From NCBI RefSeq assembly GCF_050613145.1, contig NZ_CP192507.1, positions 3,782,001 to 3,846,000 of the forward strand: a DNA stretch of 64,000 bases. The letters are read 5' to 3'. The position numbers and the translations under genes were made by a program. Shown here piece by piece: positions 25,501 through 35,312 of this stretch (positions are counted from its first letter, which is position 1; each line of letters opens with the position of its first letter). This DNA is from Lysinibacillus_B sp050613145. Its GTDB lineage: Bacteria > Bacillota > Bacilli > Bacillales_A > Planococcaceae. Under the pieces are notes generated by a model. It was not told where the DNA came from, ran no database searches, and saw nothing but the letters and a program-made list of their open reading frames with translations.

Positions 25501-26420
25501 TGCCCCTTCTCTCGTCTCCGTTTAATCCATTCTTTTAATTTTGCGTCTAGACCGCCCGTTCCTATAATCACGGCCATAATAATGAATACACAACCAACAT
25601 ACTGTTGTAGGTGCATTTTTTCTCCTAAGAAAATATAAGCCCCAATTAACGCAAAAAGCGTATTAAAGTTCGTGAAGATGGCACTTTCCGCTGCCCCAAT
25701 ATGCTTAATCGCCATATTATATAAGCTATGCCCTACCGCTGTTGCTAGCACCGCAGAAGCAATAAAAATCGCCCATACGGTGACATCAATTTGTAAAAAG
25801 GCTTGATACGCCCCTGCATCGTACACAATCCCCATTCCAATCAGAGTCACCCCACCAATGACTAACATATAAGCTGTCATTAAAATAGGTGAAATGCTTT
25901 GTGCGCCTTTTCGAATGGCAAAAAAGCTGAACGCCTGCAAAAGAATCGATAGGAATACATAGAAGTCTCCCCATGATAACGAGGTTAAATTAGTAGGGTC
26001 TTCTATAACCGCTATACCAATTCCTGTAAAACCTAATAAAAAACCGACTGTTTTAAATGTCGTAAAGGTGGAGGCACGGAACAGAATGGCTAGCAATGCG
26101 GTTAGTAAGGGACTTAACCCGCAAATGAGCGTCGTCTTTGTGGCCGTCGTTTGCGCAACACCGATCGCTAAAAGTGAATGGTGACATACTACGCCAAAAA
26201 AAGTCGCAATGAAAATAAACTTCCATGGCATCACCCGCTCATAAAGCTTCTGTCGAAATAAAAGCAACAACACAAATATCGTCATGCCGGCTAACAGAAT
26301 ACGCACACTTTGCATAATTAAAGGATCCAAATGCGTCGTTAGCACCTTTAACATCGTGACATTTAATCCCCACCAAATCATGACGAATAATAAAATGGCA
26401 TACACCTGTATGTTTCTCAA
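25485..26420 (-). CDS. DMT-superfamily (EamA) transporter
   Basis: 311 residues from a TTG at 26420, six bases after GAGGAG; a GTG at 26435 and an ATG at 26426 overlap that site. Ten hydrophobic helices in two EamA repeats (about 8-138 and 148-290), with LNVTMLKVL near the start and FTNFNTLFALIGAYIFLGE in the second repeat. Exports or exchanges small metabolites such as amino acids; the substrate is not readable. A single-gene unit. The C-terminal Lys/Arg-rich end KEWIKRRREKGQSEAC is cytosolic. Confidence 0.88.
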   Translation of the reverse strand: MRNIQVYAILLFVMIWWGLNVTMLKVLTTHLDPLIMQSVRILLAGMTIFVLLLLFRQKLYERVMPWKFIFIATFFGVVCHHSLLAIGVAQTTATKTTLICGLSPLLTALLAILFRASTFTTFKTVGFLLGFTGIGIAVIEDPTNLTSLSWGDFYVFLSILLQAFSFFAIRKGAQSISPILMTAYMLVIGGVTLIGMGIVYDAGAYQAFLQIDVTVWAIFIASAVLATAVGHSLYNMAIKHIGAAESAIFTNFNTLFALIGAYIFLGEKMHLQQYVGCVFIIMAVIIGTGGLDAKLKEWIKRRREKGQSEAC

Positions 26421-26510
26421 AAGCATTCTCCTCACCTAGTTAAAAAGACAGGGGCTATTCAGAAATGAAATAACCCCTATTTTTATGTCTTTATTTTTTA
26501 GAAATGAAAA

Positions 26511-26624
26511 AGGTGTGGCGGCAACGAGACTCCTGTGGGAATAGCTTGAGCTGAAGGCCCCGCAAGAGCGAAGCGATGAGGAGACTAAAGCCAAGCCCAC
26601 GGAAAGCGAGTTGCCAGAACACCT
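26511..26624. repeat. GC-rich dispersed repeat, copy 2
   Basis: Same block order as 2829-2958. Ends pair as AGGTGT/ACACCT and GGCAAC/GTTGCC. These differ from the end stems of copy 1 yet remain complementary. Lies between the DMT gene and the TRAP operon. Confidence 0.6.
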
Positions 26625-26692
26625 ACCCATAGTAGATAATTATCAAAGATATATACAGTAGGGACTGCTGTTTAGACAGTTTACATATCGCT

Positions 26693-26737
26693 AAAAAAGT
26701 AGACAAAGCCTAAAAGACCTTGTCTACTTTTTTCATT
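26693..26737 (-). terminator. Terminator of the TRAP transporter operon
   Basis: AGTAGACAA/TTGTCTACT flanked by A6 and T6, so active on both strands; nine bases after the dctM-like stop. Confidence 0.85.
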
Positions 26738-26745
26738 CAATAACA

Positions 26746-28071
26746 CTATTTCACACCGAGTAAATCTGGTAAGAATGTCGAAATCACTGGGACATACGTT
26801 ACTAATAAAAGGATGAAAATGGCCGCAACGATAAATGGGATAACCCCTTTCGAAATCTCAATTATATTCGATTTAGAGTAACCCGCTGCGACATATAAGT
26901 TTAATCCTACTGGTGGTGTAAATAAACCAATCGCTAAGTTGATGGTCATAAACACACCAAACACAGTTGGATCTACTTCGAGCATTGTCATAATTGGTAA
27001 TAAAATCGGCACGAAAATATAGTACGCGGAAATCGCATCAATAAATGCCCCCGCAATTAATAAGATAACATTTACTAATAGTAAAATAATAATCTTATTA
27101 TCTGTAAAACCTAGTAATGTATCTGATAGCATTTGTGCGATTTGCTCTGTCGTCACAATATACGCAAAGACAGATGCCGCACTGACGATTAACATTACAA
27201 CCGCGGTTTGAATCGACGCTTCTTTAAAGATGACAAATAGTTGCTTGCCATAACCCTTTGGTGAAATAAATAAACCAACGATTAAACTATACACAACGGC
27301 GACTACTGCTGATTCTGTTGGTGTAAAAATACCACCGTAAATCCCACCTAAAATAATGATCGGAATCATTAAACCTGGTAGTGCTTTTAAAAATGCCTGC
27401 CAACGCTCTTTCCCTGTAGGCTTATGTACAACTTCTGTTTCACTAGGCACAAATAAGCCCTTTTTCAGATCGCGAGCACGTACATAGACTGCGGCGATAT
27501 ACAGCGCAACCCCTATTAAAATACCTGGGATAATCCCTGCCATAAACAGACGGTTAATCGTAATAGGCATTTGACTTCCCGCTACTAACGCAAAAATAAT
27601 AAAGGCAATCGATGGCGGGATTACAATCCCAATGGCACCAGCAGAAGCGACTAAACCACCTGCTGTTTCTTTACGGTAACCGTTTTTAACCATCGCCGGA
27701 ATTAAAATACCTCCAATTGCAGCAACTGTAGCAGGACCTGAACCTGAAATCGCGGCAAAGAAAACGGCCACAATGACTGTGACTAAGGCAATTCCACTTT
27801 TACGATGACCTACTAAAGCTTGAGCAAAGTCGATGAGACGTTTCGAAACCCCGATATGCTCCATAATCACCCCAGCTAAAATGAAGAATGGAATCGCTAG
27901 TAACGTGAACTTCGCGACACTCGTATACATTAAATCGGTTAATACCTCAAAGCTACTCATGCCATTATTCATAAAGAGAATGACCATTGAAGAAATACCA
28001 AGCGCAATCGCTATCGGTGTACGCAGCATTACAAGGAGAATAAATACTCCAAACAAAATTAAAGCAGTCAT
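26746..28071 (-). CDS. dctM: TRAP transporter large permease, DctM type
   Basis: 441 residues with about 12 membrane helices, the usual DctM length. Signatures: ISGSGPATVAAIGGILIP near residue 108, PTESAVVAVVYSLIVG near 252 and LFTPPVGLNLYVAA near 395. It is the sodium-driven transport channel. Overlaps the small permease gene by four bases and forms the last gene of dctP-dctQ-dctM. Confidence 0.95.
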   Translation of the reverse strand: MTALILFGVFILLVMLRTPIAIALGISSMVILFMNNGMSSFEVLTDLMYTSVAKFTLLAIPFFILAGVIMEHIGVSKRLIDFAQALVGHRKSGIALVTVIVAVFFAAISGSGPATVAAIGGILIPAMVKNGYRKETAGGLVASAGAIGIVIPPSIAFIIFALVAGSQMPITINRLFMAGIIPGILIGVALYIAAVYVRARDLKKGLFVPSETEVVHKPTGKERWQAFLKALPGLMIPIIILGGIYGGIFTPTESAVVAVVYSLIVGLFISPKGYGKQLFVIFKEASIQTAVVMLIVSAASVFAYIVTTEQIAQMLSDTLLGFTDNKIIILLLVNVILLIAGAFIDAISAYYIFVPILLPIMTMLEVDPTVFGVFMTINLAIGLFTPPVGLNLYVAAGYSKSNIIEISKGVIPFIVAAIFILLLVTYVPVISTFLPDLLGVK

Positions 28072-28568
28072 ACTGTTTGGTCATCTCCTTCTACCGTTTT
28101 TTCACCACGAGATACATTTTTGGCTTCCTCAATTACGACTTGTACGGTACGTACGACACACATAAATGCCCCAAACGGTAGCGCTAACGATAAAATCCAT
28201 TGTGGCATGCCAAGTGCTGGTGTTTTTTGATCCATCTTGATTTGGAATTGAACCATTTCCACTCCGTACCAGAAAAGAATGCCAAATAAGATGAAGCCCA
28301 TCATACCTGTAAAGAAGACGATAAATAAGCGAATGGCTTTGTTCCCTTTATCAAACAAAAGTGTAAAGCCGAGGTGCGCATATTTACGCACCCCAACCGC
28401 TGCTCCAAGGAATGTAATTAATACTAGCAGGTTAATCGTAATTTCCTCTGTAAAGGAAATGGAAATACCTGCTAGATTTCTTGATACTACGTTTAAGAAC
28501 GTAATGACTGTCATCGCTGCAAAGGCAATAAACAAAATAATTTCCTCAAGATAATCTAGCACTTTCAT
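28068..28568 (-). CDS. dctQ: TRAP transporter small permease, DctQ type
   Basis: 166 residues, four membrane helices. Signature features: NVVSRNLAGISISFTEEI near 25, with the conserved Arg and Glu, and GVRKYAHLGF near 61. A scaffold for DctM, needed for docking of the binding protein. Twelve bases separate it from the dctP-like gene. Confidence 0.93.
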   Translation of the reverse strand: MKVLDYLEEIILFIAFAAMTVITFLNVVSRNLAGISISFTEEITINLLVLITFLGAAVGVRKYAHLGFTLLFDKGNKAIRLFIVFFTGMMGFILFGILFWYGVEMVQFQIKMDQKTPALGMPQWILSLALPFGAFMCVVRTVQVVIEEAKNVSRGEKTVEGDDQTV

Positions 28569-28580
28569 ATTTGTAACTCC

Positions 28581-29612
28581 TTACTCAGCTTGAAACGCTT
28601 TAAGTAAGTCTTCACCCCAAATAGCTGTATATTTATCATAAACTGCTTGCGAAGCATCCTTAAATGCCTGTAATTGCTCGTCTGTTAATTCATTGACTTC
28701 CATACCTTTTTCTTTTAACTCTTCCAGTTGTTCTGCTGCACGCTCACGGTTCAGCTGTACTTGGTAAGCCGCTGCTTCTTTCCCTAAACGATCAAATAAT
28801 TCTTGGTCTTCTTTACTCATAGACTCATATAAATCTTTGTTAATCCCTAATACAAGTGGATCATAAGAATAGTTCCATAATGTTAAATAATCTTGTACTT
28901 CATCAATTTTTGATGAATAGATCACATCGATTGGGTTTTCTTGCCCATCAATTGTTCCTTGTTGCAGTGCTGTGAATACTTCAGACCAAGTCATTGTGGC
29001 TGGATCCGCACCATATCCACGGAATAAATCTGTATACATCGTAATACCAGGAATACGCATTTTCATGCCTTTGAAATCTGCTGGCGATGCAATTGGCCCT
29101 TTATTATTCGTTACTTGACGGAATCCATTTTCCCCAAAACCTAAAGCGACAACATTTTTCTCTAATAAAATATCTGATAGCAGATTCCCACCGTCTCCAG
29201 CGAATGCAGCATCTACGTCGTCTAATGATTCAAATAAGAATGGTGCACTCACTACACCAAAGCGCTCATCTAAAATAGAGTAAATGATTGTTGAATTAAA
29301 CGTTAAGTCAATCGAGCCTTTTGCTAAGCCTTCCACCGCTTTCGCCGAATCCCCACCTGATAATTGTTCATTGGCAAAAACATCGATTGTAATACGACCA
29401 TCCGTTTCCTCTTCAATATCATCCGCTAATTTTTGTGCCCCAGCAAACCAAGCTGTTGTATCGGCTACTGTTACGGACATTTTTAAGTTATATTCTCCTT
29501 CTCCAGTGTCTGTTGTGCTCTTTTCCTTTTCGTCGCCTCCACAAGCTGCTAGTAATACGGATAATGCTAACGTCGGAATTAAAGCCCATTTTCTCTTTTT
29601 AAATTTCATCAT
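28581..29612 (-). CDS. dctP: TRAP transporter substrate-binding lipoprotein, DctP type
   Basis: 343 residues. The lipobox LLAAC places the lipid-anchored Cys near residue 24. The mature part has the DctP fold: the substrate-carboxylate Arg in KGMKMRIPGITMYTDLFR near 165-172, and TWSEVFTALQQGTIDGQEN near 198. Binds a carboxylate outside the membrane and delivers it to DctQM. GGGGG seven bases before the ATG. The substrate is not readable; the neighbouring CdaR-type regulator hints at a sugar diacid or glycerate. No matching catabolic enzymes lie beside it. Confidence 0.94.
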   Translation of the reverse strand: MMKFKKRKWALIPTLALSVLLAACGGDEKEKSTTDTGEGEYNLKMSVTVADTTAWFAGAQKLADDIEEETDGRITIDVFANEQLSGGDSAKAVEGLAKGSIDLTFNSTIIYSILDERFGVVSAPFLFESLDDVDAAFAGDGGNLLSDILLEKNVVALGFGENGFRQVTNNKGPIASPADFKGMKMRIPGITMYTDLFRGYGADPATMTWSEVFTALQQGTIDGQENPIDVIYSSKIDEVQDYLTLWNYSYDPLVLGINKDLYESMSKEDQELFDRLGKEAAAYQVQLNRERAAEQLEELKEKGMEVNELTDEQLQAFKDASQAVYDKYTAIWGEDLLKAFQAE

Positions 29613-29811
29613 TTATATCCCCCTAAATCCATTTCTGTTATAACACAATTTTTTAAATTCTGAAGTTGAAAGTCATATAATTCCATCTGTACCATAACAC
29701 TGTACTTTCAAACAAAGATTATTTTATTATTCTGAAAAATTAAATTATATGTTTTTAAGGACATACTTTTTTAGGGTAGATACGTATTTTTTGTTCTTTT
29801 AGACAAATCGT

Positions 29812-30912
29812 TTATTTTGTTATGTATTGATGCTTATACAGTAAAAGCGCGATATATAAAGTCGCTTGGTCTGCTGTATTATGCAAGTTCACGTTAAGTA
29901 ATTGTTCAATTTTCTTGATTCGATACTTTAATGTATTTTTGTGAATATGTAGTTGTTCTGCTACTTCTTTTAGTGATTGATCATTACTCATCCATATGTC
30001 TAAATTCATCATCAGCTCTGGCTCATGCATGATGGGGCCCAGCACACGTGCTATATATTCTTCTCGATGTTTTTTTGTACTTTCGACCAACAATAACTCC
30101 AGCTTTAAATCTTCTTCAAATACAATCGCTCTTTCCTTCGTACAAATCGTTAATGCGCTATTCGCTTCTTGATATGACAGCGATAACAAATGAAATGGAT
30201 GACGATTTCCAATGCCCATTTTCACATGAGATTGTGTTAACTTCGCAAGCTTTTGATGGATTAATTGCAATGCATCTTGCAATGGGCCGCGAGATACTTT
30301 CGGAATCAGCAATACAATTTGATTCACATTCCACCTTGCCATAATTAATTTTGGGTGAATGATTTGAATATGTATTAAATGGCGAATGACGACCGCTTCT
30401 GTCTTTACATCTAATTCAATAAGAGCCACTCGATCATAAATATCTTCTACATTTAACTTTTTCAGTTGTTGCTGCATTGCTTCCTTCGTCAACTGTCCAC
30501 CGAGCAATTCTGTTAGAAATAGCTCTAATAACTGTGCTTCAGGATCATAATCTTCACTCATTAATGCCCGTTCAATCAACATTTCTGCCACTTTTGTTGC
30601 AATCTTAATATAAGGTTCCACTTGTACGATTGGTCCTTCTATCCCTAGCACACCAAGCGGGATTTCATCGATCGACAAGAGCGTTAATACTTCTCCCCTC
30701 GCCCCCTGAAAAGAATGAGCCTGTGTATTGGAAATATACAGTGTCGTACGGTCACGAATGACGGTCAACACCCCTTCATGAAACTGATTCATTCTACTTT
30801 CATCTGTTGCTGCAACAATAAATCCATTATGATCACTAATAATCAGCGGTGCCTCCATGAGTGGACTAAGCTCTTTTAATAGCCGATTAGCAATTAGTTG
30901 AATATCTATCAT
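29812..30912 (-). CDS. CdaR-family (sugar diacid) transcriptional regulator
   Basis: 366 residues. The N-terminal sugar-diacid recognition domain covers about 1-130 (IANRLLKELSPLMEAPLII, then GVLGIEGP), a GGDEF-like/PucR middle lies at 130-290, and the C-terminal PucR helix-turn-helix is LHIHKNTLKYRIKKIEQLL near 335. Family members switch on uptake and breakdown of glucarate, galactarate or glycerate. It lies 199 bases upstream of the TRAP genes on the same strand, so it is the likely activator. A separate transcript is possible because AT-rich promoter-like sequence lies between. Confidence 0.85.
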   Translation of the reverse strand: MIDIQLIANRLLKELSPLMEAPLIISDHNGFIVAATDESRMNQFHEGVLTVIRDRTTLYISNTQAHSFQGARGEVLTLLSIDEIPLGVLGIEGPIVQVEPYIKIATKVAEMLIERALMSEDYDPEAQLLELFLTELLGGQLTKEAMQQQLKKLNVEDIYDRVALIELDVKTEAVVIRHLIHIQIIHPKLIMARWNVNQIVLLIPKVSRGPLQDALQLIHQKLAKLTQSHVKMGIGNRHPFHLLSLSYQEANSALTICTKERAIVFEEDLKLELLLVESTKKHREEYIARVLGPIMHEPELMMNLDIWMSNDQSLKEVAEQLHIHKNTLKYRIKKIEQLLNVNLHNTADQATLYIALLLYKHQYITK

Positions 30913-30960
30913 CTATCTCACCTGCTTAAAATTTCAATTTTCTAACAATTATTATTTGAA

Positions 30961-31003
30961 AAAAAATAAGGAATACCTAACTAAGTAGGTATCCTTATTA
31001 TTT
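30961..31003 (-). terminator. Terminator of the tat operon
   Basis: AATAAGGAATACCTA/TAGGTATCCTTATT with T6 on the minus strand, overlapping the last codons of tatC. Confidence 0.85.
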
Positions 31004-31819
31004 TTGCATCTCTTCGATTTGTCTTCTTTGCTCGGTTAAAAGCTCTTCTACTTTTAACTCGCGTTCGCGTTCTTCTTGCTCTTTTATTCGTTTTGCTTCC
31101 GCTATTTCGTATTTTCTATAGCCAATACGCGAAATCATAATACTAATTTCGTACAATAAAAATAATGGAATCGCAATAATCACGTTGGACACAAAGTCCG
31201 GTGGTGCTAACAGAACCGAAATCACAAGTAATACGAAATACGAATACTTACGGAATTTCACCATTAATATCGGACTTAAAAGACCAATACGCGATAAAAA
31301 CATTGTGACAACAGGCAATTGGAACAAGAATCCAAATGGAATGAGTAGCTTAAATAAAAACGAGAAGTATTCGTTAATACCGATTGTTTGTTGAATCTCC
31401 AAATCTTGTGATAACCCCATCATAAATTTCATTACAAACGGGAATAAAACAAAATAGGAGAATGCAATACCACCGATAAATAGAAAAAACGAATACGGAA
31501 TATATTTTAACGTTGCTTTACGCTCTGTCTCATGTAACCCAGGTGTAATAAACGACCATAGTTGATAGAGTAAAATAGGAGACGTTACTACAGCTGCCAC
31601 GATAAATGTTACTTGTAAATATACCGTTAACGGATCGGTTACTTTAAAAGCATTCAGTGTTAAATTTTCTGCTTCTTCACTGTACTGAATAAATTGAATA
31701 ATTGGTTCAGCTGTAAAAAAGCCAATAAATAAAGCAAGTACGAAGAAAATCGCTGTGACAAAGAGGCGACTTCTCAGTTCTTCCATATGTTCTACGACAG
31801 TGAGTTCTTTCGGATTCAT
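30998..31819 (-). CDS. tatC: Twin-arginine translocase subunit TatC
   Basis: 273 residues, six membrane helices. N-terminal VEHMEELRSRLF holds the conserved Glu of the signal-peptide site, and SFITPGLHETERKATL is the first loop signature. A long charged C-terminal tail (about 235-273, many Glu/Arg/Lys) extends beyond the usual length and is probably cytosolic coiled coil. Binds the twin-arginine signal of folded exports with TatA, 18 bases upstream. Position next to rex matches tatCy in B. subtilis. Confidence 0.97.
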   Translation of the reverse strand: MNPKELTVVEHMEELRSRLFVTAIFFVLALFIGFFTAEPIIQFIQYSEEAENLTLNAFKVTDPLTVYLQVTFIVAAVVTSPILLYQLWSFITPGLHETERKATLKYIPYSFFLFIGGIAFSYFVLFPFVMKFMMGLSQDLEIQQTIGINEYFSFLFKLLIPFGFLFQLPVVTMFLSRIGLLSPILMVKFRKYSYFVLLVISVLLAPPDFVSNVIIAIPLFLLYEISIMISRIGYRKYEIAEAKRIKEQEERERELKVEELLTEQRRQIEEMQK

Positions 31820-31837
31820 ATAACAGACATCCTTAAA

Positions 31838-32062
31838 TTACTTAGTTACGTTATCTTTATCGTTATCTTTATGCTCAATAACCGTCTTTTTTACATCATC
31901 ATCGTCTTCAGTTAACCCCTTTGTTGCATGGCGGAATTCGCGTAATGTCGAACCCATCGCTCGTCCTAACTCTGGTAGTTTTTTTGGTCCGAAGATTAAT
32001 AAAGCTACAACACCGATGATAATTAGGCTTACAGGTGTAATCGCACTTAAATGTACAACCAC
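31838..32062 (-). CDS. tatA: Twin-arginine translocase subunit TatA
   Basis: 74 residues from a GTG at 32062, chosen because AGGAGG lies seven bases upstream; the longer reading from 32092 would include that site. One membrane helix (about 8-26), then the FGP hinge in LLIFGPKKLPELGRAMG, an amphipathic helix and an acidic tail with Asp-Asp-Asp. Forms the pore with TatC. Probably both TatA and TatB roles, as in other Bacillales. Confidence 0.95.
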   Translation of the reverse strand: MVVHLSAITPVSLIIIGVVALLIFGPKKLPELGRAMGSTLREFRHATKGLTEDDDDVKKTVIEHKDNDKDNVTK

Positions 32063-32144
32063 TATAGCCACCTCCTCTAGTATATGTATCATTTTACCGT
32101 AATAAGTCGCTTTTTGCTAATAGATTAAATGTGAAAAATTTACG

Positions 32145-32780
32145 TCAATTGTCACTATTACGAATTAAATAAATAAGCGCTTGCAACTCTACCGATAAAT
32201 CGATATTCATTAGTTTCATCGACTCTGGTACAGTTAGTCGAACCGGCGTAAAATTTAAAATGCCTTTTGCATTCATTTTCGCTAACCGATCTGCCATCGT
32301 TTGTGCAGAGCGTGATGATACAGTGAGTATCGCTAACTCCGCCTCATATTCTTCATACATTTCTTCTAGTCGATCTGGATGAAAAACTGGAATGTCACTA
32401 ATTTCCGTCCCCTCATATGGTGCTTTCGAGTCAAATGCTACAACAATTCTCGTATTATGATTTTTCTGGAAATTATATTTCAAAAATGCATTACCTAAAT
32501 TACCAACTCCGATTAATGCTACATTTGTTGCCTCGTCTTGATCCAATGTTTCTCGGAAAAACGACAATAAATGCTGTACATCATAACCGTACCCCTTCTT
32601 CCCAAGTGCACCGAAATATGAAAAATCTCGGCGAATGGTTGCCGAATCAATCTTCATTGCATCACTCAGCTCTCGAGATGAAATACGCTTCTTCCCTTCC
32701 TGCGCAAAGTTTTGAATAAAACGATAATAAAGAGGAAGTCTTTTCGTAGTTGCCTGTGGAATTTTATTTTCTTTGTTCAC
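32145..32780 (-). CDS. rex: Redox-sensing transcriptional repressor Rex
   Basis: 211 residues from a GTG at 32780, seven bases after AGGAGG. The N-terminal winged helix covers about 1-80 (ISSRELSDAMKIDSATIRRD), and the Rossmann domain has IGVGNLGNAF near residue 90. Senses the NADH/NAD ratio and represses fermentation and respiration genes when NAD is high. A C-terminal swapped helix is present. Same place as in B. subtilis, between the ABC-F gene (divergent here) and tatA. Confidence 0.97.
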   Translation of the reverse strand: MNKENKIPQATTKRLPLYYRFIQNFAQEGKKRISSRELSDAMKIDSATIRRDFSYFGALGKKGYGYDVQHLLSFFRETLDQDEATNVALIGVGNLGNAFLKYNFQKNHNTRIVVAFDSKAPYEGTEISDIPVFHPDRLEEMYEEYEAELAILTVSSRSAQTMADRLAKMNAKGILNFTPVRLTVPESMKLMNIDLSVELQALIYLIRNSDN

Positions 32781-32909
32781 ACATGTTCCTCCTACAATCA
32801 AATGGAAATCGTTATAATCTTACTAAACAACTACCTATTAGTAAAGCACCTATCATTGCATGCAACTACCCCATCATTTAAACTTAAAACATGAACTGAG
32901 GTGTAAAAA

Positions 32910-34853
32910 ATGATTGTGTTACAAGTAAATCAATTATATAAATCATTTGCAACAGATGAGGTGCTAAGCGGGGTAAAGCTTGAAGTACAGCACCGTGACC
33001 GCGTCGCACTCGTCGGTCGAAATGGAGCCGGCAAATCAACGCTCTTAAAAATAATTGCTGGCCAAATGTCATATGACAGCGGCGAAATTATTATTCCAAA
33101 AGATGTGAAGGTAGGGTATTTAGAGCAACATGCAGGGATTGATTCGGAACTTTCTATTTGGGATGAAATGATGACAATCTTTGGGGAACTGCGCAAAATG
33201 GAGAGCACGCTACGCGGTTTAGAGCAAAAAATGGCAGACTCTACTGTGTATGAAGATAGCGAAGTGTATGCGCGTGTGATGGCAGAATATGACCAGTTGC
33301 AGCATGATTTTAAAGAGGCAGGTGGTTATCAATATGAGGCCGATACACGTGCAGTCCTACACGGTATGCAGTTTTTCCCGGCGGACTATGAGAAGCCCAT
33401 TCGCTCATTATCTGGTGGGCAGCGTACACGCCTTGCACTAGCTAAGCTCTTATTATCGAAACCAACTTTACTTATTCTCGATGAGCCGACAAACCATTTA
33501 GATATCGAAACATTATCATGGCTTGAAAATTACTTAAAAGGCTATGACGGCGCTATTTTAATTGTTTCCCATGACCGCTACTTTTTAGATCAAGTTGTAT
33601 CGATTGTGTATGAAGTATCACGCACACGTGTCACAAAATATGTCGGTAACTATAGTGCTTACTTAGAGGACAAGGCAAAAAATTACGAGCGTGACATGAA
33701 AATGTATGAGCGCCAACAAGATGAAAAAGCAAAGCTAGAGGCATTTATCCAAAAAAATATTGCCCGCGCTTCGACAACAAAAATGGCACAGTCCCGTCGG
33801 AAAATGTTAGAGCGAACAGAATGGATGGACTCTCCAGATAGCGATGAAAAAAGTGCAAGTTTCGGCTTTAATATTGAACGCCAAAGCGGAAATGATGTAC
33901 TATCTGTCGACCACCTCTCTGTCGGCTATCCGGGAAAACCCGTATCTTCTGGCATTACTATGCGGATTTTCCGCGAAGATCGCATCGCACTCGTTGGTCC
34001 AAATGGTGTCGGAAAATCTACATTACTCAAAACGATTGTCAAAGATTTAGAAACGATTACGGGCGACATTCGCTATGGTACAAATGTCCAGATTGGCTAC
34101 TACGACCAAGAGCAGGCAAAGCTACACAGCAAGAAAACCGTACTTGCTGAGTTATGGGATGAATGGCCACTTATGAATGAAAAAGATATTCGTACAGTGC
34201 TTGGCAATTTCTTATTTAGCGGAGATGATGGTGCGAAACCTGTCAATTCATTATCAGGTGGGGAGAAGGCACGTCTTGCATTAGCAAAACTCATGATGCA
34301 GAAATGTAATTTTCTTGTACTAGATGAGCCGACGAACCATTTAGACTTAGATAGCAAAGAAGTATTGGAAAACGCGCTCATTGATTATCCGGGTACGTTA
34401 CTATTCGTATCGCATGACCGTTACTTTATTAACCGCATCGCAACGAAAGTAGTCGAATTATCAGGTGATGGCGCATTTGAATACTTAGGTGACTATGATT
34501 ATTACGTAGAGAAAAAGCAAGAATTAGAAGAGCTAGCTGCCATGAAAGCCGCTGCAGAAGCGACGAAAACAAATGTCATTGCGACACCTGTGAAAACATC
34601 AACTTCTACGATTGACAAAGAGGCGAAAAAACGCGAGCGTCAAATTCGCCGCACGATTGAAGACATCGAAGCAAAGATGAGTGCACTCGATATTGATATC
34701 ACCAGCTTGGAAGAAGCATTATGCGATCCCGCTATCTTCTCCAACCATGAAAAAGCACTCGATATTCAAACGAAGCTAGATACAGCAAAGGAAGCGCATG
34801 AAACACTTGAAATGGAATGGCTTGAGCTCAATGAAGAATTAGATAATATTTAA
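32910..34853 (+). CDS. ydiF: ABC-F ribosome-associated ATPase, YdiF type
   Basis: 647 residues, soluble, with two ABC cassettes. First: GRNGAGKST near 37, LSGGQRTRLALA near 167, LLILDEPTNHLD near 186. Second: GPNGVGKST near 363, LSGGEKARLALA and FLVLDEPTNHLD. A charged linker of about 80 residues between cassettes is the ribosome-contact (P-site tRNA interaction) motif of the family, and a C-terminal coiled coil follows (about 570-647). Acts on stalled or initiating ribosomes; resistance function is not implied. On the plus strand, against its neighbours. Confidence 0.92.
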   Translation: MIVLQVNQLYKSFATDEVLSGVKLEVQHRDRVALVGRNGAGKSTLLKIIAGQMSYDSGEIIIPKDVKVGYLEQHAGIDSELSIWDEMMTIFGELRKMESTLRGLEQKMADSTVYEDSEVYARVMAEYDQLQHDFKEAGGYQYEADTRAVLHGMQFFPADYEKPIRSLSGGQRTRLALAKLLLSKPTLLILDEPTNHLDIETLSWLENYLKGYDGAILIVSHDRYFLDQVVSIVYEVSRTRVTKYVGNYSAYLEDKAKNYERDMKMYERQQDEKAKLEAFIQKNIARASTTKMAQSRRKMLERTEWMDSPDSDEKSASFGFNIERQSGNDVLSVDHLSVGYPGKPVSSGITMRIFREDRIALVGPNGVGKSTLLKTIVKDLETITGDIRYGTNVQIGYYDQEQAKLHSKKTVLAELWDEWPLMNEKDIRTVLGNFLFSGDDGAKPVNSLSGGEKARLALAKLMMQKCNFLVLDEPTNHLDLDSKEVLENALIDYPGTLLFVSHDRYFINRIATKVVELSGDGAFEYLGDYDYYVEKKQELEELAAMKAAAEATKTNVIATPVKTSTSTIDKEAKKRERQIRRTIEDIEAKMSALDIDITSLEEALCDPAIFSNHEKALDIQTKLDTAKEAHETLEMEWLELNEELDNI

Positions 34854-34857
34854 ATGG

Positions 34858-34898
34858 AATCTCCCCTTCGTTTCATAAACGACAGGGGAGATTTTACT
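34858..34898 (+). terminator. Terminator of ydiF
   Basis: AATCTCCCC/GGGGAGATT then TTACTACT, four bases after the stop codon. Confidence 0.85.
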
Positions 34899-34977
34899 AC
34901 TATCATTATTTCTGCATGACTATTTATTATTTCCGTATATCAAATAGCCTATGCACCTCTCCAATTATCGACAACAT

Positions 34978-35220
34978 TTATTCACATTGCAAAAAAAATT
35001 TCCACAATTTTATTCACAATAAGAATGCACTTATATCAACATATCAACAAAGTTTTCCACATTATCCACATTCCATATTTTGTTTTTCCACATATTTTGA
35101 ATAAAAAATCAACATAATACAACAGTAAATCACAAGTTATGCACAAGTTATCCACAATTTGTGCATAAGTACGAATGTTCGTGTTGACATTTCGCAAAAT
35201 CCCACTAAGCCTGTGGATAA
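34978..35220. promoter_or_regulatory. Cluster of seven DnaA boxes
   Basis: Exact TTATNCACA boxes at 34978, 35010, 35062, 35137 and 35148 (plus strand), and 35160 and 35212 (minus strand), with near-matches TTTTCCACA at 35053 and 35084. They fall in the gene-free, AT-rich gap between ydiF and tsaD (gcp). From memory, B. subtilis has a DnaA-box cluster at gcp. Such clusters titrate DnaA and restrain re-initiation. Confidence 0.85.
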
Positions 35221-35312
35221 TTTTCAGAAAAATTTAATATTATAGAAATTGTTGTATAACTGAGTTTAATCTATGCAAAAAACAACATATTTAGACGTTT
35301 TTTAAAATAAAA

